Source: JAUSIK01 sp964547875 (GTDB taxonomy: Archaea; Nanobdellota; Nanobdellia; Pacearchaeales; GW2011-AR1). Taken from it: DNA of 64,000 nucleotides. Location of the stretch: assembly GCA_964547875.1 (NCBI GenBank), contig CAZJPE010000001.1, positions 1-64,000 on the forward strand, in the 5' to 3' direction. The notes beneath the pieces were generated by a model. That model was not told the DNA's origin. It did no database searches and saw only the letters and a list, made by a program, of their open reading frames with translations. Shown here in pieces: positions 7,688-15,483 of this stretch. The position numbers and the translations under genes are program-made. How positions within the stretch are numbered: position 1 is the stretch's first letter; the number at the start of each line of letters is the position of its first letter.

Positions 7688-8395
7688 ATGGCATTAGAAA
7701 TCCCAGAGTTATTTACGAATTCTGTAGTTCTCTCTAGCTTTGCGTTTTTAGTTTTAACTTGGCTAATGTTCCATAACGCTTCCAAGATATTAAAAGATCA
7801 AAGATGGAAATTCTCGTTTATTACAGCAGTTATATTAATAGGATGGTTCGGTGCTGTCTTTATTCTAAGCAGGGCAGGATTTTTTGCGCTTAATCATTTG
7901 GTTGCTCCATATATCTTCATCGGTTTTATTATTCTTTTTGGTATTTTGCAGAAAGTCTATTCCTCAAAAAATATTCAAAAAGTTTCAGACGCAATTCCTG
8001 TTCATTGGATTATCAGCATTCAAACATATCGCATTGTTGGCGTTGGCTTTTTTATTCTTTATGCGCAAGGCGTCCTTCCAGGAGCTTTTGCATTTCCAGC
8101 AGGAATTGGAGATATTCTTGTTGGAGTTACAGCTCCTCTCGTAGCACTCTTGTATTTCCTGAAAAAATCATATTCAAGAAAGCTGGCAATTACCTGGAAT
8201 ATTTTGGGAATTGCTGATTTAGTTATAGCTTTAAGTGTTGGAGCTCTTGGATATCCAAGGCCACTTCAAGTTATTCCCTTGGAGCTCTCAACCGAGCCTT
8301 TATCTTTGTTTCCTTTAGCTCTTATCTCGCTGTTTGCAGTGCCCTTGGCATTGTTATCGCATTTCTTTTCATTGCGAGTTCTAAGGAAAGATTAG
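7688..8395 (+). CDS. Polytopic membrane protein of unknown function
   Basis: The 235-residue protein is hydrophobic throughout and shows about seven membrane segments, for example VVLSSFAFLVLTWLMF and YIFIGFIILFGILQ. Recognisable landmarks are a His in PVHWIISIQTYRIVG and a PAGIGDILVGVTAP loop between segments. It starts 12 bases after the VKOR gene and may share its transcript. I do not recognise the family. A transport or electron-transfer role beside VKOR would be guesswork. Confidence 0.7.
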   Translation: MALEIPELFTNSVVLSSFAFLVLTWLMFHNASKILKDQRWKFSFITAVILIGWFGAVFILSRAGFFALNHLVAPYIFIGFIILFGILQKVYSSKNIQKVSDAIPVHWIISIQTYRIVGVGFFILYAQGVLPGAFAFPAGIGDILVGVTAPLVALLYFLKKSYSRKLAITWNILGIADLVIALSVGALGYPRPLQVIPLELSTEPLSLFPLALISLFAVPLALLSHFFSLRVLRKD

Positions 8396-8441
8396 AAACC
8401 TTTAATAATTATGCCATCTCTTTATCTTAAGGAGGTGTTAT

Positions 8442-8591
8442 ATGGCATTTGATATGACAAGTGGCGGAGCAATTCTTTTAGGTATTTTGATTGCTTTAGG
8501 TACAGCTTTGAACTGGCCTAGAAAATTAGATTATCTTTGGGCAGTAATAGCTCTGCTTTGGGGCATACTTGGTGCAACTGGAGTATTTTAA
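8442..8591 (+). CDS. Small hydrophobic protein with a strong Shine-Dalgarno site
   Basis: An open frame of 49 codons begins at an ATG preceded by AAGGAGGTG at 8429-8437, a near-perfect ribosome binding site at 4 nt spacing; this stands out in a window where most starts look leaderless. The product begins MAFDMTSGGAILLGILIALG, then NWPRKLDYLWAV and a second hydrophobic stretch ending in GATGVF. It is probably a two-segment membrane peptide, with a conserved-looking NWP turn. The strong site suggests high expression. The function is unknown. Confidence 0.6.
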   Translation: MAFDMTSGGAILLGILIALGTALNWPRKLDYLWAVIALLWGILGATGVF

Positions 8592-8650
8592 GCAGAATAT
8601 TTTATAATAGCAACTGAAAAAAAGAGGATTATTAATTTGAGAAACTAAAA

Positions 8651-9511
8651 ATGAAAAAGAGTTTTATTATAATAGGAACTATAATAGTTGTTGTTCTTAT
8701 AGGAGTGATTTGGATTATGAAAGAGGTTCTTGTAGAAAAGGATGTTGAGGAGAATATCGGCACTGAAGATCGTGGAAATACTATGATTCAGGAAGGGGAG
8801 GAGATGGTTAAGCGAGGAGAGTCAGATAATACTTCAGAAAGCAACGTGAAAAAATCTCAACCTGCTCCTGATGTTCGAATAAATTCCAAACCCGTCTTGA
8901 AAAATTTTGGAGTAAATATAGAACCTTGGAACAAGCAAACAAATCTTGCTGGAGATCTTCTCTTTACGAAAAAGCTTCTTTTTGATGATGGGAAGGTTTC
9001 AAATGATAAAGTATTCATTGATTTTGGTCATGTTGATAAATATCGTTCTGAAATACCCACTATAGAATATTGGTTTTTTGTGCCTCTCAAAACAAAAGTT
9101 CAAGCTCCTGTTGATGGTATTGTACAAGTGGTTTTTTTTAATCATACACAAGATTGGGGAATAAATATTATGCAAGAAGGATCAGAATGGATTACGAGTT
9201 TTGAGCACGTTGTGAATCTTATTGTGAAAGAAGGAGATTTCGTAAAAGCAGGAGACATTGTTGGCGAAGCTGCTCCTAGAGGTACTTTTAATAATGAAAT
9301 TGCTATGGTTGAACTTGCTGTTTGGAATCCTGGAAAAGGAATTATAAAATATTGCCCATCTTTATTTTTAGAAGATAATTTGAAGTTTGTATATGAAGAG
9401 AAATTGAAAAAAGTTGCGAGTGATTGGGAAGAATTTATTGGTAAGAATGTTTATGATGAGGAAAAATGGGTGGCTCCAGGATGTTTGCTGGTGAATATTA
9501 CAGAAAGGTAA
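8651..9511 (+). CDS. Secreted M23/lipoyl-like domain protein
   Basis: The 286-residue protein has an N-terminal signal or anchor segment (FIIIGTIIVVVLIGVIWIM), then an acidic low-complexity linker to about residue 75. The C-terminal domain has the beta-rich order of an M23 (lysostaphin-like) or biotinyl-lipoyl fold: VQAPVDGIVQVVFF, then EHVVNLIVKEGDFVKAGDIV. The His-x-His and Asp ligands of active M23 enzymes are not clearly present, so it may be a non-catalytic fold. It is extracytoplasmic. The call is structural, from motif order only. Confidence 0.55.
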   Translation: MKKSFIIIGTIIVVVLIGVIWIMKEVLVEKDVEENIGTEDRGNTMIQEGEEMVKRGESDNTSESNVKKSQPAPDVRINSKPVLKNFGVNIEPWNKQTNLAGDLLFTKKLLFDDGKVSNDKVFIDFGHVDKYRSEIPTIEYWFFVPLKTKVQAPVDGIVQVVFFNHTQDWGINIMQEGSEWITSFEHVVNLIVKEGDFVKAGDIVGEAAPRGTFNNEIAMVELAVWNPGKGIIKYCPSLFLEDNLKFVYEEKLKKVASDWEEFIGKNVYDEEKWVAPGCLLVNITER

Positions 9512-9527
9512 AGATGAAAAAGAGTGA

Positions 9528-10580
9528 AAATCTGAGAATTATTCTTGCTTAGAGGATAACTTACAGAGATATTCCAAATATCTTGGCACTTGTAATAATC
9601 ATTATTATGAGCCTGCTGATGTGAATGGAGATAATAGAGTTAATGTTGGTGATGACATAGCTCTTTCATCGTGGTTATTTAGAGGAGGACCTGCTCCTGT
9701 AAAGCTTTCAAGAGAGCAAGTGAGTTGTACAGATACCGATGGAGGAAAGAATTATACTGTTAAGGGAAATACTAATATGACTAATTCTACCGGGAAATTT
9801 AGTTACGTTGATAGTTGTAGTAATACTCAAAGTTTGAATGAGTATTATTGTGATGTTAATAATATCGCTAAAAGAGAATCTTATACTTGTCCAAATGGAT
9901 GTGAGAATGGGGCTTGCAAACCTATTGGAATCCAACCTAATGTATGCGGAAATGGCATTGTTGAGCGTGCAAATGTAGAGGCTTGTGACGATGGCAATAA
10001 AGCAAATGGAGATGGTTGTTCTGATAGATGCAGATTTGAAGAGAGCGATTCTCCTAAGAAGATATGTGGAGATGGCGACGGAGGGCTTAATACTGGAGTA
10101 GCTAGTTTTGCTAATGCATCTGACGGTACTATACTTACGGATGAATGTGTAGATAATTCTGTTTTATACGAAGCTGAATGTGATCCGAATAAAGGCGGTT
10201 TGCTTGATGGAGAGCTTATTAATTGCGTAAATGGTTGCACTAATGGAGCGTGTATAGGCAATAATTGTAGATTGGCTTCGGCATCATGGAGCGTGACAGA
10301 ATCTGCTGTTGGGCAAATAGTTAGTCTTGCTGTTGAAGGAAGTGATTGTGCTGATTCAGAAGTTAGTTTTGAAGTCAGAGAAAAAGATGTCATTAGTGCA
10401 GATGACCCTGTAAGAGTAAATCCTTCAAATGCTAAATTTTTCAACGGAGTTGCGAATTCTCAATGGACAGTTGAAGATCAGCTTGATGAGGGCTTTACAA
10501 AACCAGAATATTACTTTATAGCACGCATTGTCTCAGACCCAGGAAAAGACATACAAAGCGGATTGTTACGAGTTGTTTAA
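9528..10580 (+). CDS. Secreted dockerin-like, Cys-rich protein with unresolved 5' end
   Basis: The frame is open from after a TGA at 9525-9527, though the first GTG is at 9621. The upstream codons (CLEDNLQRYSKYLGTCNN) look coding. They lead into a dockerin-like calcium loop (DVNGDNRVNVGDDIALSSWL). Then follow a Cys-rich repeat (CGNGIVERANVEACDDGNK, GDGCSDRC) of the myxobacterial type, further paired Cys and a C-terminal beta-rich domain ending in GLLRVV. There is no signal peptide in frame, so the 5' part is lost or frameshifted, perhaps from a fusion with the preceding gene. Coordinates give the whole open frame; the true start is unknown. Confidence 0.5.
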   Translation, partial: KSENYSCLEDNLQRYSKYLGTCNNHYYEPADVNGDNRVNVGDDIALSSWLFRGGPAPVKLSREQVSCTDTDGGKNYTVKGNTNMTNSTGKFSYVDSCSNTQSLNEYYCDVNNIAKRESYTCPNGCENGACKPIGIQPNVCGNGIVERANVEACDDGNKANGDGCSDRCRFEESDSPKKICGDGDGGLNTGVASFANASDGTILTDECVDNSVLYEAECDPNKGGLLDGELINCVNGCTNGACIGNNCRLASASWSVTESAVGQIVSLAVEGSDCADSEVSFEVREKDVISADDPVRVNPSNAKFFNGVANSQWTVEDQLDEGFTKPEYYFIARIVSDPGKDIQSGLLRVV

Positions 10581-10659
10581 TTTTTTTTAAGACTCTTATT
10601 TTCAATTTTTATATAGGCTAAAGAGATTTATTTATGATATGAGAAGAAGCTGATTGAAT

Positions 10660-11823
10660 TTATTTATTCAAGAACTCTATTTCATCTTCTGAAAGATTGA
10701 GCTGTTTCTGAACATAAGAATTCTGCAAAATAGGCTTTAACAAGCTAAAATCATGCATTATGCGCTTTGTAGAGCAGTGCACTAATCTTGCATATTTTTT
10801 TGCAATTGTTTTTTTCTTCTCTGTTTTTTGATTATGAAGCCAGATCTTCAAAACTCTTTTTGGTCTCTCATAGCTTGTAAAACCTGCGAGAGGCGTTTTT
10901 TTAGCATAGGATATTCCCGCACTTTGAAAAATGCTCTGATACTGCAAAAATCTCCAGTATTGATTCCTGTAAATCCTGCCTCTAAACACATCTGCATTTC
11001 CCAATGCATAATACGCTTTCACAAGCGCCTCGTTTTTATATTCTTTCGGGATATTTTCCTCTATCCAAAGAAAAATCTCGTCAAGTGAGAGGGAAGAACT
11101 TTCAAAAATGTCTAAAAAATCTCCTCGTTCCTTGAACAATCTTCTCAAGATATGAAAAATACTTTCCTCCATATCCCGCTTTTCAGAACTATCAACTTTT
11201 AAATCACTGATTGAGGAAAAAGACTGTATGTCATTCAATGCGGCCCTAACATCGCCTTGTGATTTAATTGCGATCAGCTTTAGGAATTTCTCGTCTTTTT
11301 TCAATCCCTCTTCTTGCGCAACATTTTTAAGTATAGAAATAATCTCCTCAATTCTCAGAGGCTTTAATTCTATTATCTTTGATTTTGCCCTTACAGGGGA
11401 TAATTTTGACTGCCATACGTCATTGCAAGTCATTATTATGGGGAATTTTGTTGCTTGAATTATTCTCACTAGCTCTGGAATGCCGCCTTTATCTGTGCCT
11501 GTCACGCCATCAAGCTCGTCCATTAAGATAATCTTTCCCTTTTTTATAAGACTTCGCTGAATTGTTGCGGGAGCCAATGTATCCTCAAGCTTCTGCCTAT
11601 TTCTTAAATCAGAGGCATTTAATTCAAATATCTCAAGGTTATTTTCCTTCGCAGCAGCATAAGCCAGAGACGTCTTTCCTGTCCCAGGCAGCCCATAAAG
11701 GATTAGCGCTTGTCTTTTCGGGAATTCTTTTATAAAAACCTTTATTTTTTCTATTGCCTCATTCTGTCCTACTATATCCTTATAGTTTTTTGCCCGATAT
11801 TTTTCAGCGTATGTAAGATGCAT
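10660..11823 (-). CDS. rfcL: Replication factor C large subunit
   Basis: From the ATG at 11823 the product is 387 residues, short for archaeal RfcL, which often exceeds 450. It begins HLTYAEKYRAKNYKDIVGQ and carries Walker A LYGLPGTGKTS, Walker B ILMDELDGV, then lid and collar helical domains. It loads the sliding clamp onto primed DNA together with RfcS. The acidic and basic C-terminal extension with a PCNA-interacting peptide seen in many RfcL is reduced to the tail LSEDEIEFLNK. An in-frame ATG at 11838 is possible. It overlaps the upstream cupin gene by 20 bp in an operon with rfcS. Confidence 0.88.
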   Translation of the reverse strand: MHLTYAEKYRAKNYKDIVGQNEAIEKIKVFIKEFPKRQALILYGLPGTGKTSLAYAAAKENNLEIFELNASDLRNRQKLEDTLAPATIQRSLIKKGKIILMDELDGVTGTDKGGIPELVRIIQATKFPIIMTCNDVWQSKLSPVRAKSKIIELKPLRIEEIISILKNVAQEEGLKKDEKFLKLIAIKSQGDVRAALNDIQSFSSISDLKVDSSEKRDMEESIFHILRRLFKERGDFLDIFESSSLSLDEIFLWIEENIPKEYKNEALVKAYYALGNADVFRGRIYRNQYWRFLQYQSIFQSAGISYAKKTPLAGFTSYERPKRVLKIWLHNQKTEKKKTIAKKYARLVHCSTKRIMHDFSLLKPILQNSYVQKQLNLSEDEIEFLNK

Positions 11824-12163
11824 TTTTATACCACACATATGCTAAACAATCTTTGTTAGAGCCTATGATAGCATGATGTAATAAATTAGCAGGAAGTATT
11901 AAAAGATCATCTTCACTTTGATGATAATTTGTGCTACTAATTTCATGCGTGATTGATCCCTCAATAACTAAAGCAAATTCTGTTTGATTATTCATCATTC
12001 CCCTATAGCTTTTACCTTTAGGAAATCTACATTCTTCCCACGATAAATGAGGATTAGATAAAAACATCTTGCGCTGTTTAGAATTAAGGTGAAAAAGTTC
12101 GACATTTTCCCAATGCTTTTCAAGAAATTCTTCTAAGGATAAGGAGAATAATTGTTTCGTCAT
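11804..12163 (-). CDS. Small cupin-fold protein between the clamp-loader genes
   Basis: The 119-residue protein has a single beta-barrel pattern: FALVIEGSITHEI, DDLLILPANLLHHAIIGS and YVWYKN. A His-rich stretch (LLHHAI) is where cupins place metal ligands, but the full two-motif HxH set is not clear. It overlaps rfcS by 4 bp (ATGA) and rfcL by 20 bp, so the three genes are translationally coupled. The ligand and role are unknown. Placement inside rfcS-rfcL suggests a regulator or sensor connected to replication, but that is inference. Confidence 0.6.
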   Translation of the reverse strand: MTKQLFSLSLEEFLEKHWENVELFHLNSKQRKMFLSNPHLSWEECRFPKGKSYRGMMNNQTEFALVIEGSITHEISSTNYHQSEDDLLILPANLLHHAIIGSNKDCLAYVWYKNASYIR

Positions 12164-13122
12164 TTTCCTTGTCCCGCAAGAACGAATGAGGCTAAAAGGG
12201 CCTGCAGTTGCACAAACTCATCAGAGCCTTCTATCATCCTAAATTCTATCTCGCCTGTTTTTTCAGTGAGCTTGATTTTTATTTCCGGCTCAATCTGCAA
12301 GTTCCATATCTCTTTCTGAATAGCCTTAATAACATCCACTCCAGCAACGCTGTCCCTAAGCATAACATCAAGCAATTTATCCTTTGCTCTGATAAAGTCT
12401 CCTGCAAGAGCATAATCAATAACAACCTTTATGTCTCTTGGTTTCGTTGAAGCAAGAATCATATTGATCATGTCCTCGCTTATATTGAGAGATATTGAAG
12501 CTGTTGTTTGCAATAGATTGATAGTGCGTCTGCAATCTCCCTCGGAGCCGTCATAAAGAGCGTCAAAAGCCCCATCGCTGACTGCAAGCTTCTCCTTCTC
12601 TGCAATTCTTTTTATTACTTGCACAACGTCTTTTTTCTCCAAGAGCCTGAATCTAAGGACAACGCATCTTGATTGTATGGGATCAATAATCCTTGAAGAA
12701 TAATTGCATGATAAAATAAACCTGCATGTATTTGTGTAATTCTCCATTATTCTCCTTAAAGCTTGCTGTGCCTCTCTTGTCAAAGCATCTGCTTCGTCAA
12801 GAAAGATAACCTTGAACGGCATGTTTTCTATTGCTTTTGTTCTCGCAAAATCCTTGACTTTTTGCCTGATTACGTCTATTCCTCTTTCATCACTCGCGTT
12901 TAATTCTAAATAATTCTCCCTCCATCTTTCTTTAAATAGCTCCTTGACTATAATCAAGGCTACTGTTGATTTCCCAGTCCCAGCAGGCCCTGCAAGCAAC
13001 AAATGCGGGATATTAAGAGCCTGTACAAGCGATTTTACCCTTTTAAGAATCTCCTGCTGTCCAACAACCTCCTCGAATTTAGAGGGCCTGTATTTTTCTG
13101 TCCAAATTTCAGATGAGTTCAT
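12160..13122 (-). CDS. rfcS: Replication factor C small subunit
   Basis: The 320-residue AAA+ protein begins IWTEKYRPSKFEEVVGQQ. It has Walker A LLAGPAGTGKST, Walker B VIFLDEADAL, sensor 1 FILSCNYSSRI and the arginine-finger SRC motif in IQSRCVVLRF, then the collar domain. Four RfcS and one RfcL form the archaeal clamp loader. Length is normal, and no intein is present in the usual insertion sites. It is the first gene of the rfcS-cupin-rfcL operon. The catalytic motifs are intact. Confidence 0.95.
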   Translation of the reverse strand: MNSSEIWTEKYRPSKFEEVVGQQEILKRVKSLVQALNIPHLLLAGPAGTGKSTVALIIVKELFKERWRENYLELNASDERGIDVIRQKVKDFARTKAIENMPFKVIFLDEADALTREAQQALRRIMENYTNTCRFILSCNYSSRIIDPIQSRCVVLRFRLLEKKDVVQVIKRIAEKEKLAVSDGAFDALYDGSEGDCRRTINLLQTTASISLNISEDMINMILASTKPRDIKVVIDYALAGDFIRAKDKLLDVMLRDSVAGVDVIKAIQKEIWNLQIEPEIKIKLTEKTGEIEFRMIEGSDEFVQLQALLASFVLAGQGK

Positions 13123-13426
13123 AACTTAACTCAATTTAGTATTTTTATAAAGATTGTTATATGGCAGAAGATTGAATAAATTAAACAAAATGTCTGTTGC
13201 TATATCCTAGAGTATAAATAGCAGCTAATATACCTTAGAATCAACGTTCTAAATTCGTTCTGTAAATATGCTTATTAATTTTGTTTAGAATGAAACTAAT
13301 GTTGTCTACTAATGTTAATTATTTACTTTTTTCTTTATAGTTAATAAGTATTAGTATACCTTGAATTGTATTAATAATTATTGTTATCAAAAGTATAGAC
13401 TTAATTATAGAATATATTTAAAAAAA
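13123..13426 (+). other. AT-rich intergenic region with no recognised gene
   Basis: This is a 304-base gap between the rfcS start and the eL41 stop, both on the minus strand. I see no open frame of useful length, no tRNA and no strong hairpin. It should contain the rfcS promoter at its left end; a TATTTTTATA-like box lies near 13140-13149. Confidence 0.5.
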
Positions 13427-13543
13427 TTAAGCAGCTCTTTCTCTATGCAGGCGCCTCTTGCGCTTCTCTTTTCTCAAAAGCTTACGCTGCCATTTCCATC
13501 TCATCTGGCGTTTTTTCTTCCATCTCCTTGACGAGCGTTTCAT
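13427..13543 (-). CDS. rpl41e: Ribosomal protein eL41 (L41e)
   Basis: A 38-codon minus-strand frame encodes a peptide that is almost all Arg, Lys and Trp, beginning MKRSSRRWKKKRQMRWKWQR. This matches the known eL41 pattern (RWKWxxKRxRRLKR), including the extended MKRxxRxWKKK start seen in some archaeal forms. eL41 sits at the interface of the two ribosomal subunits. It lies 31 bp downstream of disA on the same strand, so it probably shares that transcript. Its size is why automatic calls often miss it. The call is by motif and size. Confidence 0.78.
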   Translation of the reverse strand: MKRSSRRWKKKRQMRWKWQRKLLRKEKRKRRLHRERAA

Positions 13544-13574
13544 AATTCATCAAGAAAAATTCAATTTATAAATC

Positions 13575-14657
13575 TTAGCTCTCGATATTATTCATCTTTA
13601 TCTTGCCAAGCTCTTCTCTTACGACTAAAGCTTTGTCGTCTCCTAATATTTTCTTGTAGAAATCAATGTCAGAATAAATGGACTGCCCAAGAGTGCCCGC
13701 TTCATTTATCAGCTGCGCTATTTCTGCTTCATGCAGGGAAGTCTTGCTCAAAATCCTCCAGCCTTTGACTGTCGGAATTGGGGGCATTGATTCCTCATAA
13801 CCAAGTATCCTCAATAAATGATTGTCATCAAGAATCTCGTCATAATCCAAATCCTCAAGCAAAGTTTTTGATCTCTTAAGATTAAACTGGGTATAATCTT
13901 TTATAACGAGATCTGTTTCCTCTTCGACATCCTTCAATAACTCTTTTAGTCTTAGTTTTAGCAAGGCTCCCTCTTTGCCCAATTCAATAGTATATTTGTT
14001 TAGACTATCTGCAATTTTCTGTATTAAATACCCTTTTTGTATAACTTGTATAGCCTGATTTAAACTTGGATAATTCCTTATTTCAAAAAAATTAAGTTTT
14101 CCTATATATTTGTCAAAAAGTTCTCTCTGTTTTTCAAGCAATTGTATGTTTTCATTAGCTTTTCTAAGCAGCTCATCTGTATTCACAAGAGGGTATTTTA
14201 TGTATTTATAGAATAAATTAATCTCGTGTTTTCTTTCAGAAATAGCAATCGCCAAAGTTCCTGCCTGTTTTGCTGCTCTCTCTGCAGCCTTATGCCTGGT
14301 TCCAGTCTCATTTGTAGCTATCTTATTATCAGGCGCAAGCAAAACATTTGCATGATTAATTTTTCTCATATCCTTTGATAACACTATAGCCCCATCCATT
14401 TTAGCAAGCTCAACAAGCCTTTGATGAGTAAATCCAGCATCTATTCTAAAACCTCCCTCAAGAATTGGAGCAAGATGCTCATTTTCTACAACTATGAGCG
14501 CTCCTTTCTCCGCTTTCAATATGCCATCAAGCGCTGCTCTTAAATTTGTTCCAGGCGCCACTAATTTTAAAATCGCTGAAAATTCTTCTTCAGAGACTTT
14601 ATAATCTTCTTCCTGAATTATCTTCTCCTGTATTTCTTTTTTTTCTGTTTCCCTCAT
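13575..14657 (-). CDS. disA: DisA-type diadenylate cyclase
   Basis: The 360-residue protein has the complete DisA domain order: DAC cyclase domain (about 20-150), helical linker (about 150-290) and C-terminal helix-hairpin-helix DNA-binding domain (about 300-360). The cyclase motifs are Asp88-Gly-Ala and GTRHKAAERAA, where Arg121-His122 and Lys123 stand for the RHR motif; Lys at the third position is a conservative change. DisA joins two ATP to make c-di-AMP and scans branched DNA in bacteria. Archaea generally use the shorter DacZ, so a full-length DisA is notable and likely acquired. It is followed by eL41. Confidence 0.88.
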   Translation of the reverse strand: MRETEKKEIQEKIIQEEDYKVSEEEFSAILKLVAPGTNLRAALDGILKAEKGALIVVENEHLAPILEGGFRIDAGFTHQRLVELAKMDGAIVLSKDMRKINHANVLLAPDNKIATNETGTRHKAAERAAKQAGTLAIAISERKHEINLFYKYIKYPLVNTDELLRKANENIQLLEKQRELFDKYIGKLNFFEIRNYPSLNQAIQVIQKGYLIQKIADSLNKYTIELGKEGALLKLRLKELLKDVEEETDLVIKDYTQFNLKRSKTLLEDLDYDEILDDNHLLRILGYEESMPPIPTVKGWRILSKTSLHEAEIAQLINEAGTLGQSIYSDIDFYKKILGDDKALVVREELGKIKMNNIES

Positions 14658-14797
14658 TTTGCCTTGCTTAAAGATTAAGTCTTTATTTCAAATAGATTTT
14701 TATTTAATTAAGAGTAATATATAAATATTATTAATATATCTTTCTAAGGCTTCAAATAAAATTGTAGTATGCATCCGCAATTTTAAAAGCCTATTTC

Positions 14798-15121
14798 TCA
14801 TAGTGTTTTTAGAACATTCTTGATTTCATTGATAACTTTCTGTTGGTCTTTTTTATTAGACATTCTTACAAACTTGATTAATAAATCGCTTAATTCTTCT
14901 TTTTTAAGTATTTTTATTTCGAATCCATCAGCGACAAAATAAAATCTATACGAATCATGTTTTAATTCTTTTATAACAATCCCTCCAACTTGTCCAACAG
15001 CCTTGCCTTTATAGGGATTTTCTTCAAGAGTTTTCATTAACTCAAATATCTTAATAGATTCTTTCTTGAAAAGCTTATTTACCTCATCTTCAAGTTTTTT
15101 TGTAATTATTACTTTTGCCAT
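14798..15121 (-). CDS. RelE/ParE-type toxin
   Basis: The 107-residue protein has the RelE-fold order: an N-terminal helix pair (KLEDEVNKLFKKE), LEENPYKGKAV, the strand pair GIVIKELKHDSYRFYFV and a basic C-terminus. The Tyr and Arg in YRFYF are typical of the fold's central strand. Members of this class either cut ribosome-bound mRNA (RelE) or poison gyrase (ParE); which applies is not visible here. It overlaps the upstream antitoxin by 13 bp. The start agrees with the overlap. Confidence 0.72.
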   Translation of the reverse strand: MAKVIITKKLEDEVNKLFKKESIKIFELMKTLEENPYKGKAVGQVGGIVIKELKHDSYRFYFVADGFEIKILKKEELSDLLIKFVRMSNKKDQQKVINEIKNVLKTL

Positions 15122-15315
15122 CTCTTTTTTGAATTAGAAATAGCTTCATTTATAGAAATAGTATTTTCCTCACTCATCAATAAATCATGCAACTGCCTTT
15201 TCTTCGCGCTTTCTAATAGCCTGGCTATAACTTCAGAATAAGTTTCTCCCTTATTCCCAAATTCCTTAATCTTTTCTTTTATTTCATTTGAAACAGCTAT
15301 TGTCGTATTTTCCAT
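15109..15315 (-). CDS. Ribbon-helix-helix antitoxin
   Basis: The 68-residue protein begins MENTTIAVSNEIKEKIKEFG, an N-terminal strand plus helix of the ribbon-helix-helix kind, followed by SYSEVIARLL-like helix residues (GETYSEVIARLLESAKK). Its C-terminus (ENTISINEAISNSKK) is the flexible toxin-binding part. It precedes and overlaps the RelE-type gene, the usual order. An inverted repeat lies just upstream of the start and is a likely operator. Similar short proteins also occur as VapB antitoxins. Confidence 0.7.
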   Translation of the reverse strand: MENTTIAVSNEIKEKIKEFGNKGETYSEVIARLLESAKKRQLHDLLMSEENTISINEAISNSKKRWQK

Positions 15316-15327
15316 TTTATAATTTCT

Positions 15328-15350
15328 ATAACTATTATAGTTATTATAAC
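15328..15350 (+). promoter_or_regulatory. Operator-like inverted repeats upstream of the RelE-type pair
   Basis: ATAACTAT-T-ATAGTTAT at 15328-15344 is a perfect 8-bp inverted repeat with one central base. GTTAT-T-ATAAC at 15340-15350 overlaps it. They lie 12-35 bp before the antitoxin ATG on the minus strand, where a ribbon-helix-helix antitoxin would bind to repress its own operon. Confidence 0.55.
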
Positions 15351-15483
15351 AATTATAATTTATAAATGTTTCGATCGGGAAATGCTCCTGCAGAGCAGAA
15401 GTTTGTTTGATAGTTCGATAGAACGATGCGAACCGTATAATACGTCTACATTAAACATGCGAGATAGACTCAATGTGCCCGTA

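Noticed and set aside
9708..10444. Antisense frames within the Cys-rich dockerin-like gene
   Set aside because: Ser/Pro-rich shadow of the sense frame, no motifs and no promoter.
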